DNA of 64,000 bases from an uncultured Ilumatobacter sp. GTDB lineage: Bacteria; Actinomycetota; Acidimicrobiia; Acidimicrobiales; Ilumatobacteraceae. A program made the position numbers and the translations under genes. How positions within the stretch are numbered: position 1 is the stretch's first letter; the number at the start of each line of letters is the position of its first letter. The notes under the pieces were generated by a model that saw only the letters and a program-made list of their open reading frames with translations, was not told where the DNA came from and made no database searches. Where the stretch lies: contig CAJJBX010000005.1 of the NCBI GenBank assembly GCA_905182555.1, positions 124,001 to 188,000 on the forward strand. The letters are read 5' to 3'. Shown in pieces: positions 56,832-64,000 of the stretch.

Positions 56832-57800
56832 TCACCATGCGTACGCCTCCGGCGCTGGCCCCGGACCAGGAAAGATTGCATCGATCCGATCGAGTACATC
56901 ACTTGACAAGTGGATCGACGTGGCGTGAATGGCCCCATCGAGTTGGGCAATGGTTCTTGGGCCAACGATCGGCGAAGTCACCGCAGGCTGGTGCAACAAC
57001 CACGCCACGCCGACATCGCTCGGCCGTTCGCCGAGGTCATCACACAGGGTTTCCCACTGTATGAGTTGCGGGCGGATCGACTCGACGCGTCGGGCCATCT
57101 CGGCGCTCGATCGACGGCCCGTTGCTTCGACTGACAACACGCCGGCGAGGAGGCCGCCGCCCAGCGGACTCCACGGCAGCAGACCCAATCCGTACGATTC
57201 GCAGGCCGGAATGACTTCGAGCTCGATCGTTCGCTCGGTCAGGTTGTAGAGACTCTGCTCCGATACGAGCCCGAGAAAATGGCGGGAACGCGCTGCCTCG
57301 TTGGCCTGCGCGACAGTCCAGCCAGCAAAGTTGCTCGACCCAACGTAGGTGATCTTGCCCTGCGCCACCAGCGTCTCCATGGCCTGCCACACCTCGTCCC
57401 ACGGAGCTGTGCGGTCGATGTGATGCATCTGGTACAGGTCAATGTGGTCGGTCTGGAGCCGCCGCAGGCTGGCGTCGCAGGCAAGCCGGATGTTGCGCGC
57501 TGACAATCCACGATCGTTCGGTCGATCCGACATCGGCTCGTACAACTTGGTGGCCAACACGATCTGCTCGCGGCGGTCACCACCCTGCGCGAGCCAGTTG
57601 CCGATGATTGTCTCGGTGGCCCCCACGCCCGCACTTGCGCCATATTGATTGGCCGTGTCGACGAAGTTGATGTCGTGTTCGAGGGCCCGATCGAGAATCG
57701 CGTACGACTCATCCTCGGACGTTGCCGGTCCGAAGTTCATGGTGCCAAGGCACAACTCGCTGACGCGTAGTGCGGTCCGGCCCAAATGGTGATGTTGCAT
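56832..57800 (-). CDS. Aldo/keto reductase
   Basis: 322-residue NADPH-dependent oxidoreductase with a TIM barrel. Catalytic tetrad: Asp in FVDTANQYG, Tyr of the same motif, Lys in IVLATKLYEP and His in LYQMHHID. The NADPH-binding C-terminal segment is SPIVGPRTIAQLDGAI. Sequence style is that of the YdhF/TAS-like group. Lies between a TetR gene (76 bp upstream) and PhyH (27 bp downstream), all on the minus strand. Confidence 0.92.
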   Translation of the reverse strand: MQHHHLGRTALRVSELCLGTMNFGPATSEDESYAILDRALEHDINFVDTANQYGASAGVGATETIIGNWLAQGGDRREQIVLATKLYEPMSDRPNDRGLSARNIRLACDASLRRLQTDHIDLYQMHHIDRTAPWDEVWQAMETLVAQGKITYVGSSNFAGWTVAQANEAARSRHFLGLVSEQSLYNLTERTIELEVIPACESYGLGLLPWSPLGGGLLAGVLSVEATGRRSSAEMARRVESIRPQLIQWETLCDDLGERPSDVGVAWLLHQPAVTSPIVGPRTIAQLDGAIHATSIHLSSDVLDRIDAIFPGPGPAPEAYAW

Positions 57801-57836
57801 GGTTGCTCTCCACGTGGCGCTGCCACTTCAACAGTC

Positions 57837-57883
57837 GAACGTAGAACGTAGAACGTCGACACTATTGACAGAATATCTAATAG
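57837..57883. repeat. Heptamer direct repeats and inverted repeat upstream of the aldo/keto reductase
   Basis: GAACGTA, GAACGTA and GAACGTC occur in tandem at 57837-57857; CTATT and AATAG form an inverted repeat at 57862-57883 that reaches into the TetR stop region. Together they are a candidate regulatory stretch for the aldo/keto reductase-phyH pair. CTATTGACA occurs again at 58572-58580 upstream of the TetR gene. Confidence 0.4.
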
Positions 57884-58524
57884 CGTTCTGCAGCGAGCAA
57901 TTGGTCGAGAGCAGAACCGCACATGAGGAAGAACACATCTTCGATGGCCGATCGAGATGCCTGATCGTGTGCAAGCAAGCTCCACATCACTTGGCTCGGG
58001 GCATTGGCGAGCGCCGAGAACACCAGGGCCCGCTCCCGCTCAACACCCATCGCCTCGACGAGTCGAGCCCACCACTCAAGGTTGTCGCGCTCCACACGCT
58101 TGCGCACCTCCGCAACCGACGATTCGAGCACGGGTTCGAGTTGCAGCCGATGGAACAGCAGGCCGCTGGACTCAACCTGGTCAAGAAACCAGCGCGTATT
58201 CGACATAACGCGTTGGTCAAACAACTGACGCAGTGACTGCGAACCAGGGATCTCCTCGTACAATGGCATTGCCTCGACGTCCCAGAGACCAGAGACTTCA
58301 TCCCACAACTCGTGCACGAGGCCAGTCCTGTTCGCGAAGTAGGCGTAGATCAGACTGCGCGATACCCCCGCCTCGGCGGCAACCGATTCCATCGACAGCG
58401 CACCAACTCCACGTTCTTCGACAATCATGCGCGCCACTGCGAGCAGATGTTGGCGTCGTTCCTCCGGCGATAGACGCGGCCCTACCGCTTCCGAAGCCGC
58501 AGAAAATGGTGAGTCATCTTTCAC
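57877..58524 (-). CDS. TetR-family transcriptional regulator
   Basis: 215 residues. The N-terminal helix-turn-helix (about 20-70) includes RRQHLLAVARMIVEERGVGALSMESVAAEAGVSRSLIYAYF, the typical TetR form; the C-terminal two thirds are all-helical and unclassified. Divergent from the ABC sugar transporter (283 bp between start codons) and upstream of the aldo/keto reductase-phyH pair, so either or both may be targets (inference). Confidence 0.9.
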   Translation of the reverse strand: MKDDSPFSAASEAVGPRLSPEERRQHLLAVARMIVEERGVGALSMESVAAEAGVSRSLIYAYFANRTGLVHELWDEVSGLWDVEAMPLYEEIPGSQSLRQLFDQRVMSNTRWFLDQVESSGLLFHRLQLEPVLESSVAEVRKRVERDNLEWWARLVEAMGVERERALVFSALANAPSQVMWSLLAHDQASRSAIEDVFFLMCGSALDQLLAAERY

Positions 58525-58574
58525 ATCACCAAGTCTGCCTCATTGACCAATGCTGACGAGGTACGCAAGCGCTA

Positions 58575-58602
58575 TTGACACTGTGTACAAGAAGAGTAAT
58601 GA
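58575..58602 (+). promoter_or_regulatory. Candidate promoter of the ABC transporter operon
   Basis: TTGACA (58575-58580), 16 bp, then TAATGA (58597-58602). Between them is ACACTGTGT, a 9-bp palindrome that could be a regulator half of the spacer. The leader to the GTG start at 58808 is about 200 bp and shows no further gene. Confidence 0.4.
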
Positions 58603-58807
58603 TGTCCCAGTTGCGCACTGGCTGACGGGACGAAGGGAGACTTCCGACGGCCGCCAAAGATGGCTCGCCCGAGCGCGCTGAGGTTCACACCTCGATGCAA
58701 CTTGGCGCGCAATCAATGGTAATGGTGCAAGAGAATACCGGGCTCGCGATCGCGAGCAGGGGGAGAAGCGGTGGCAGCAATTGCCACCATCACTGAAGGA
58801 GCACACT

Positions 58808-60179
58808 GTGCAAAGAATACGAAAGATCGCATCCGCGACGGTTGCCTTGTCACTGGTCGCCGCTGCGTGCGGCGGCAGCGATGACGCTGCCGACGAATCC
58901 GCCACCACCGACGCGCCGGCAGCCGACGCGCCGGCAGCCGACGAACCCGCCGCGAGCGGCGAAAAGGTCACGATCCGCTGGCGCACCCGGCCAGACAACG
59001 ACGCCGAGGCCGAGGTCTACGGAACGATCAGCGACTCAATCGACGCCGAAAATGGCGACGCAGTCTCACTGACCTACGAGCCCGGCACCACCGACGGCGC
59101 CAACTACCAGGACCAGCTCATCACCGAGATCGCCAACGGCACCGCCCCTGACGTGTTCTGGATCCCGGGAACTGACATCGCTCGTTTCCAGAGCGCTGGT
59201 CTCATCCTCGACCTGGCCCCGATCGCGGCCGAAGACGGCTTCGACACCGGCGAGTTCTACCCCGAGCCCATGTACCACTTGACCTTCGACCCCGACGCAG
59301 GCGCCCCGGGCGACAAGCTGTGGGGTCTGCCCCGCGACGTATCAACGTTCGCCATGTACCTCAACAACGACCTCATCGCTGAGGCCGGTGCTGACGACCC
59401 CAGAGCCCTCGCCGAAGCCGGCGAATGGGACTGGGCGGCCTTCGCCGAAGTCGCTACTGCGGTGAGCGCGCTCGGTGGCGAAAACAAGGGCTTTGCAATG
59501 GACGCCTGGTGGGGGCCTATTGGTTACTTCATCCAGGCAGCTGGCGGTAGCTTCCTCAACGAAGACGGCACTGAGTGCACGGTCGATTCGCCGGAAGCCA
59601 TTGCGGGTCTGACCCAAATGAAGGCGGTTTACGACGGCGGTCTTGCAGTCGCTTATGGCGAAAGTGGAGAGGCTCCGTGGAAGGCCGGCACCGTCGGTAT
59701 GTTCATGAACGGCCGCTGGGCAACGCCCGGCGCACGCGCCGACGCCAACTTCAACTGGGACGTCGTCCAGCTGCCCACCGGCCCCGGTGGCACACAGGGC
59801 AACTGGCTGTTCTGGGGCGCATACGTCGTCAACGCGAACACGGAAAGCCCGTCCGAGGCATTCGACCTCGTGCAGTCGCTGACCACTGCTGACACCCAGG
59901 CATCGATCAGCGAACTCGGAGCCAACTTTGGGCAGGCGCCAGAGCGCCGCTGCAGCCGAGGCCTTCCTTGGCTTCACCCCGCCGGAAAACGCGCAAGCGT
60001 TCCTCAACGGTCTTGCTGACTCGCCGACAGCTGAAGGTCCTCTCTGGACCGGTAGCCGCACCGAGTTCGACAATGTCGTGGGTGCTGCGGTGACCGCAGT
60101 GATCAACGGTGAGCGCACGATCGAGGACTTCGCTGCGAACATTTGTGCCGAGGCTGAGATCGCCACATTCGGCGGCTGA
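58808..60179 (+). CDS. Carbohydrate ABC transporter substrate-binding lipoprotein (one-base frameshift)
   Basis: Family 1 extracellular binding protein, about 456 residues corrected. GTG 58808 has a GGAG ribosome binding site. The signal peptide has lipobox AAAC (Cys21) followed by GGSDD and an Ala/Asp-rich linker containing a repeated APAADAPAADEPA stretch. The core includes APDVFWIPGTDIARF and GLPRDVSTFAMYLNNDL, typical of maltose/glycerol-phosphate-type binding proteins. An extra T at 59927-59929 breaks the frame; the next frame gives AAAAEAFLGFTPPENAQAF to TGA 60179. Substrate unknown. First gene of the transporter operon. Confidence 0.9.
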
Positions 60180-60188
60180 TTACTTCCT

Positions 60189-60227
60189 GACCGTTCCATC
60201 TTGTGCCTCACACCAGATGGAACGGTC
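60189..60227 (+). promoter_or_regulatory. Intercistronic stem-loop between binding protein and permease genes
   Basis: GACCGTTCCATCT (60189-60201) and AGATGGAACGGTC (60215-60227) pair perfectly over 13 bp; inside the loop TGTG and CACA can extend the stem. No T-run follows, so full termination is unlikely. Such hairpins commonly protect the upstream binding-protein mRNA or reduce read-through into permease genes. Confidence 0.7.
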
Positions 60228-60277
60228 GGGGCTTCGCCCGTTCGCTCGGGACACCGACCATCACACCTGGGGGACTT

Positions 60278-61987
60278 GTGTCGGACACGATCACTACGGA
60301 CACCGCCGACAGCGCCGACGCTGAGGCCGAGCCTCGCAACGCGCTCGGCACCGGGCTTGGCCGACAGCTGAAGCTGCTGAGCCTGTGGCACCTCGTCGGT
60401 GCCGCTGTGAGCGTCGTGGGCATTCTGCTGGCTCGTCGCGGTGGCGATATCGAACTGCCGTGGATGCCGCGCTACGCGCTGCAGGGCTTCTTCAGCTTTG
60501 CTTTCGTTGCTCACATGGCGAGCGCCTACGGCATTGGTGCCCGCGCACGTTGGGTCCGCCCGTTGTCTCTCGCTGTTAACTATCTCCTCACTCTCGTTGC
60601 CGCCGCGGCAACCTTGCATCTTTTTAACGCCTTTCGGGCCCTCGGCGACCTCGGCGAAGGCTTGTACAAGGCATTCATCCCATTCGGCGTCATCTGTGTC
60701 GGACTGCTTTGGGTACTTCTGAGCGGCCAGATGTTGACCAACCGGCCAACGGCAGTCGGGCCGCAGCGCCTGCGCACAGCTGGTTGGAGCGTCGCCGGGC
60801 TGGCCAGTGTCTGGTTTGTACTCAAAGCAGACCCCTCCGGCCTGATTTTGTCCATCGGCGACTCGCTCACTCGACCGCTTGCGCTTGGCGCTATTGCCTT
60901 GACCGTTGGCGCCGCGCTCGCGACACGGCTCATGTGGTCGCGTGCCGCAGCCAAGCACTTCGGCTCCACTCGAGCGACCGACGAAGCACTGAGCGGCCTC
61001 GCCTTTCTGTCGCCCAACCTGCTCGGGTTCCTCATCTTCTTCGCGTTCCCGCTCCTGTTCTCACTCTGGGTCAGCTTCTTCGACTGGGATACCACTAACA
61101 CGACCCGTGATTTCATCGGGCTGGAGAACTACATCCGAGCGTTGTCGATCGACTTCGCTCACTCGTCGCAGAGCAACTCCGGCACCGAGGTGCTGAAAGG
61201 CGGCTATCAGGTACTGGCCAACCTCGACTGGTTCGGCCAACACTGGGTCATCGGCGCACGCGACGTCGAGTTCTGGCTGTCGTTGAAGAACATCATGGTC
61301 TTCCTCTTGCTGGCCGTACCTCTCGCTGTACTGCCAGCCCTCGTGCTGTCCAGCGTGCTCGCCTCGAAGCTGCCCGGAATGAAGATCTTCCGAACCATTT
61401 ACTTCATCCCCTCGGTGGCGGGGGTGATCGGCGTCGCGATCGTGTGGGGCCAAATGTTCGACGCCACAATCGGCTGGATCAACTACCTCCTCGACCTGCT
61501 CGGCGTGTCCGAAGCGGGCCAAGGCCAGGGCTGGCTCACCCAGCCGGACACAGCCTTGCTCGCAATGGTCATCGTCTTCGCCTGGATGAGTTTCGGATTC
61601 AATACGGTGCTGTATCTGGCTGGACACCAGGCCATTCCGAAGGAGTTGTATGAGGCAGCTGAAATCGACGGCGCAAACACCTGGCAGATCTTTCGGCGGA
61701 TCACGGTGCCGCAACTCCGCAACACGACGTTCTATGTGGTCATCACAACGTCGATCCTCGCCTTGCAGCTTTTCGACATCGTCTGGATCCTTGCGCGACC
61801 GATTGCAGGCGGACCGAACTTCGCCACGCAGACACCCGTGCTGACCTTGTACCAGGAGGCGTTCACCAACAACCGCCAGGGCTACGCCTCGTCGCTGGCC
61901 TGGGTGCTGTTCATCATCATCTTCAGCTTCACCTCGTTCCAGTTCCGACGACAACGTGATGAAGCCACTTCGGGAGGCGTGTCATGA
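60278..61987 (+). CDS. Carbohydrate ABC transporter permease with extra N-terminal membrane domain (MalF-like)
   Basis: 569 residues from GTG 60278 (ribosome binding site GGGGGA). The C-terminal 330 residues are a normal MalF/UgpA-type permease starting LSPNLLGFLIFFAFPLLFSLW, with the EAA loop EAAEIDGANTWQIFRRITVP that docks on the ATPase. Before it lie about 220 residues with five or six further helices, not part of ordinary MalF-type permeases in this form. The 3' end overlaps permease 2 by four bases (ATGA). Confidence 0.88.
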   Translation: MSDTITTDTADSADAEAEPRNALGTGLGRQLKLLSLWHLVGAAVSVVGILLARRGGDIELPWMPRYALQGFFSFAFVAHMASAYGIGARARWVRPLSLAVNYLLTLVAAAATLHLFNAFRALGDLGEGLYKAFIPFGVICVGLLWVLLSGQMLTNRPTAVGPQRLRTAGWSVAGLASVWFVLKADPSGLILSIGDSLTRPLALGAIALTVGAALATRLMWSRAAAKHFGSTRATDEALSGLAFLSPNLLGFLIFFAFPLLFSLWVSFFDWDTTNTTRDFIGLENYIRALSIDFAHSSQSNSGTEVLKGGYQVLANLDWFGQHWVIGARDVEFWLSLKNIMVFLLLAVPLAVLPALVLSSVLASKLPGMKIFRTIYFIPSVAGVIGVAIVWGQMFDATIGWINYLLDLLGVSEAGQGQGWLTQPDTALLAMVIVFAWMSFGFNTVLYLAGHQAIPKELYEAAEIDGANTWQIFRRITVPQLRNTTFYVVITTSILALQLFDIVWILARPIAGGPNFATQTPVLTLYQEAFTNNRQGYASSLAWVLFIIIFSFTSFQFRRQRDEATSGGVS

Positions 61988-63203
61988 GTGTCCGTCGAAA
62001 GGGGCCACGGGCGACCATCGTTCGCGTCTTCACCTACCTGTCTCTTGTCTCGGTTGCAGTCGTTGTCATCTTTCCCTTCGTCGTCGCCTTCGCGACGTCG
62101 CAGAAGCCACCGACGTGGAGCTGCTCCGTTGAACCCTTATTCCTCAAGAACCCCAAACCGTTGACGCCACCGAGTTGTTGCTCCCCGATGACGTCGATGT
62201 AAGTGATGAATCGCTTCCCCTTTTCACATTCCCGGATTCCAGCACGCGTTTTGCACTCGTCGACAACGACATCTCGGTCGCTGAGTTCCGACCCCTCGAC
62301 GACATTGATCGAATCATCCGATTGGACGTGTCGTCAGGCGACAAGACAGGAGACGTCGTCACCATCGACGGTGACGAAGAAGACGTCTTCGCCATTGAGG
62401 TCGACGGCACCACCATCGAGGCATATCGATCGCGGCTCACGTCCGGTGGCCGATTCGTGTCGCTGGATGACCCAGCCGACGAGCGCGTCGAACTGGTCAA
62501 CTTGGTCGAACCCGTGCAGCAGTTCGGCCCGCGGCTCGAGAACTTCGAAGAGGTCCTCATCGACAAAAATCTCGGCCGCTCACTGACCAACACAGTGTTG
62601 GTGACGATCGTTGTCGTGTCCGGCCAGATTGTGACGTCGATCCTCGGCGGCTACGCATTCGCTCGGATCAAGTTCAAGGGACGCGGGCCATTGTTTCTGC
62701 TGTACCTCGGCTCGGTCATGGTGCCGTTCGTCGTGCTCATCATTCCGCTCTTCCAGCTCATGCTCCAGGTGGGTTGGCTCGACAATCTTTCGGCGCTGAT
62801 CATTCCGTTCATGTTCAGCGCCTATGGCACGTTCTTGATGCGACAGTTTTTCATCAGCATTCCCGTCGAGATCGAGGAAGCCGCGCTGCTCGACAATGCC
62901 TCACGCTGGAAGATCCTGTGGCGCATCATGGTGCCGCTCGCTCGCCCGGCTATCGCCACGCTTGCGACGTTCGGATTCCTCTATGCCTGGAACTCGTTCT
63001 TCTGGCCACTGGTCATCATCAACTCTGGCAACCCCGACGGCCGTGTGTTGTCGCTTGCTCTGTCAACATTGGGCGGCCGATCGAGCACCGATCTCAACCT
63101 CGTGTTTGCTGGCGCGATGATCGCTATGACCCCACCCATCCTCGTGTTCCTGTTCGCCCAGCGCTATTTCGTCGAGAACTCCGCTTCCAGCGGGCTCAAG
63201 TAG
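61984..63203 (+). CDS. Carbohydrate ABC transporter permease (MalG-like) with long insert (frameshift)
   Basis: About 406 residues corrected. TM1 ([22 protein letters not shown]) is in the first frame, which stops at 62202; the rest (62175-63203) is in another. Between 62100 and 62165 no single frame reads through (fragments DVELLR, LNPYSS and [11 protein letters not shown] lie in different frames), net one base short. About 140 mostly acidic residues then precede the [18 protein letters not shown] segment where normal MalG-type permeases resume within a few dozen residues of TM1. The EAA loop is [21 protein letters not shown]. The insert should lie outside the membrane. Confidence 0.85.
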
Positions 63204-63213
63204 GGAGTTACCC

Positions 63214-64000
63214 ATGGCAGAAGTCACCTTCCGCTCCGTCAGCAAGCAGTACGACGGCGATGGCCCAAAGGCCGTCGACTCGCTCGACCTCGACATCAAG
63301 GACGGTGAATTCATGGTACTTGTCGGGCCCTCGGGCTGCGGCAAGTCGACCGCGTTGCGCATGATTGCTGGGCTCGAAGAAGTAACCGACGGAGAATTGC
63401 TGATCGGCGATCGCCTCGTTAACGACGTCCCACCGGGCGACCGCGACATCGCAATGGTGTTCCAAAACTACGCGTTGTACCCGCATATGACCGTTCGCGA
63501 GAACATCAGTTTCGCGCTGGAAGTTGCCAAGGTCAAGAAGGCCGAGATCAAGGCACGCACCGAGGAGGCCGCTGAGATGCTCGGCCTGATGGACTATCTC
63601 GACCGTTTGCCGAAAGCACTTTCCGGTGGCCAGCGTCAACGCGTCGCCATGGGTCGCGCAATCGTGCGCAGCCCACAGGTGTTCCTGATGGACGAGCCGC
63701 TCTCGAACCTCGACGCCAAGCTGCGCGTTCAGATGCGCTCGGAGATCATCCAAATTCAGAGACGGCTCGACACCACCATGGTGTATGTGACCCACGATCA
63801 GATCGAGGCCATGACGATGGGGCACCGCGTCGCTGTCATGCGCCTCGGCGTCCTCCAGCAAGTCGCCGACCCGCAAGAGCTGTATCAGCGACCAGCCAAC
63901 TTGTTCGTCGCCGCATTCATTGGCAGCCCGGCAATGAATCTGATCAACGTGACGCTCGGCGGGACAGCGGAACGGCCCACGGCAAGCTTCGCCGGCCATA
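63214..64000 (+). CDS. Carbohydrate ABC transporter ATPase (MalK/UgpC-type), cut by window end
   Basis: The first 262 codons are present. Walker [10 protein letters not shown] (about 39-47), Q-loop [12 protein letters not shown], signature [16 protein letters not shown], Walker [17 protein letters not shown], and H-loop [13 protein letters not shown] are intact. The MalK-type regulatory C-terminal domain starts near the window end ([12 protein letters not shown]). GGGAG ribosome binding site 10 bp after the permease 2 stop. Energises the transporter encoded just upstream. Confidence 0.95.
   Translation, partial: MAEVTFRSVSKQYDGDGPKAVDSLDLDIKDGEFMVLVGPSGCGKSTALRMIAGLEEVTDGELLIGDRLVNDVPPGDRDIAMVFQNYALYPHMTVRENISFALEVAKVKKAEIKARTEEAAEMLGLMDYLDRLPKALSGGQRQRVAMGRAIVRSPQVFLMDEPLSNLDAKLRVQMRSEIIQIQRRLDTTMVYVTHDQIEAMTMGHRVAVMRLGVLQQVADPQELYQRPANLFVAAFIGSPAMNLINVTLGGTAERPTASFAGH

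Noticed and set aside
59342-60958. 538-codon minus-strand open frame antisense to the binding protein and permease
   Set aside because: Crosses two genuine transporter genes and has the composition of a shadow frame.

Overview
The window looks like a chromosomal stretch of a high-GC actinobacterium, most likely of the class Acidimicrobiia (Ilumatobacter-like). The clues are a mycobacterial-style ClpC, a complete nuoA-N operon, a DesA-type acyl-ACP desaturase, an LppM-like lipoprotein, TrkH/TrkA and many GTG starts. The class assignment is inferred from gene content, not from a marker-gene tree. I saw no rRNA, tRNA, IS element, CRISPR array or prophage.

Layout. 1-5.2 kb: a MalY-like aminotransferase cut by the window edge, a nitroreductase, a luciferase-like flavin oxidoreductase, thioredoxin and a GGDEF-EAL protein. 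5.3-10.4 kb: a tightly overlapping dimethylglycine dehydrogenase-etfB-etfA operon facing a GntR regulator, with a palindrome between them. 10.5-15.1 kb: SelO AMPylase, a Pro/Thr-rich membrane protein and a type-B carboxylesterase. 15.3-18 kb: formate-THF ligase and a methylenetetrahydrofolate reductase-like gene. The 3' end of the latter runs into a fragment of DNA topoisomerase I and an 11-bp tandem repeat. 18-24.3 kb: MFS transporter, S4 protein, desaturase, 2',3'-cyclic phosphodiesterase, GNAT, a second nitroreductase and a HAD phosphatase.

24.5-45.9 kb: a 21-kb block, all on the minus strand. It encodes a bc-type complex (split cytochrome b, Rieske protein, membrane cytochrome c, a ferredoxin and two membrane proteins of unknown role), followed directly by nuoA-nuoN in canonical order. 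A monoheme cytochrome c is transcribed divergently from it. Together these form most of a respiratory chain from NADH to cytochrome c. 47-55.7 kb: a geranylgeranyl-reductase-type flavoprotein, TrkH-TrkA, a DUF1499 protein, ClpC and an LppM-like lipoprotein. 55.8-64 kb: TetR, aldo/keto reductase and PhyH on the minus strand, divergent from a carbohydrate ABC transporter (binding lipoprotein, two permeases, ATPase cut by the window end). The DMGDH-ETF operon and the two folate genes form a one-carbon theme: methyl oxidation would yield methylene-THF and pass electrons through ETF.

A major caveat is that at least eleven conserved genes are broken by one-base shifts or short garbled patches (etfA, DMGDH twice, fhs, metF-like, nuoM, the operon cytochrome c, the reductase, clpC, phyH, the binding protein and permease 2). 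The reading frame always resumes in the right family, and several breaks fall in short homopolymers, so most are probably sequence errors. I give these genes as single features spanning both frames and state where the shift lies.
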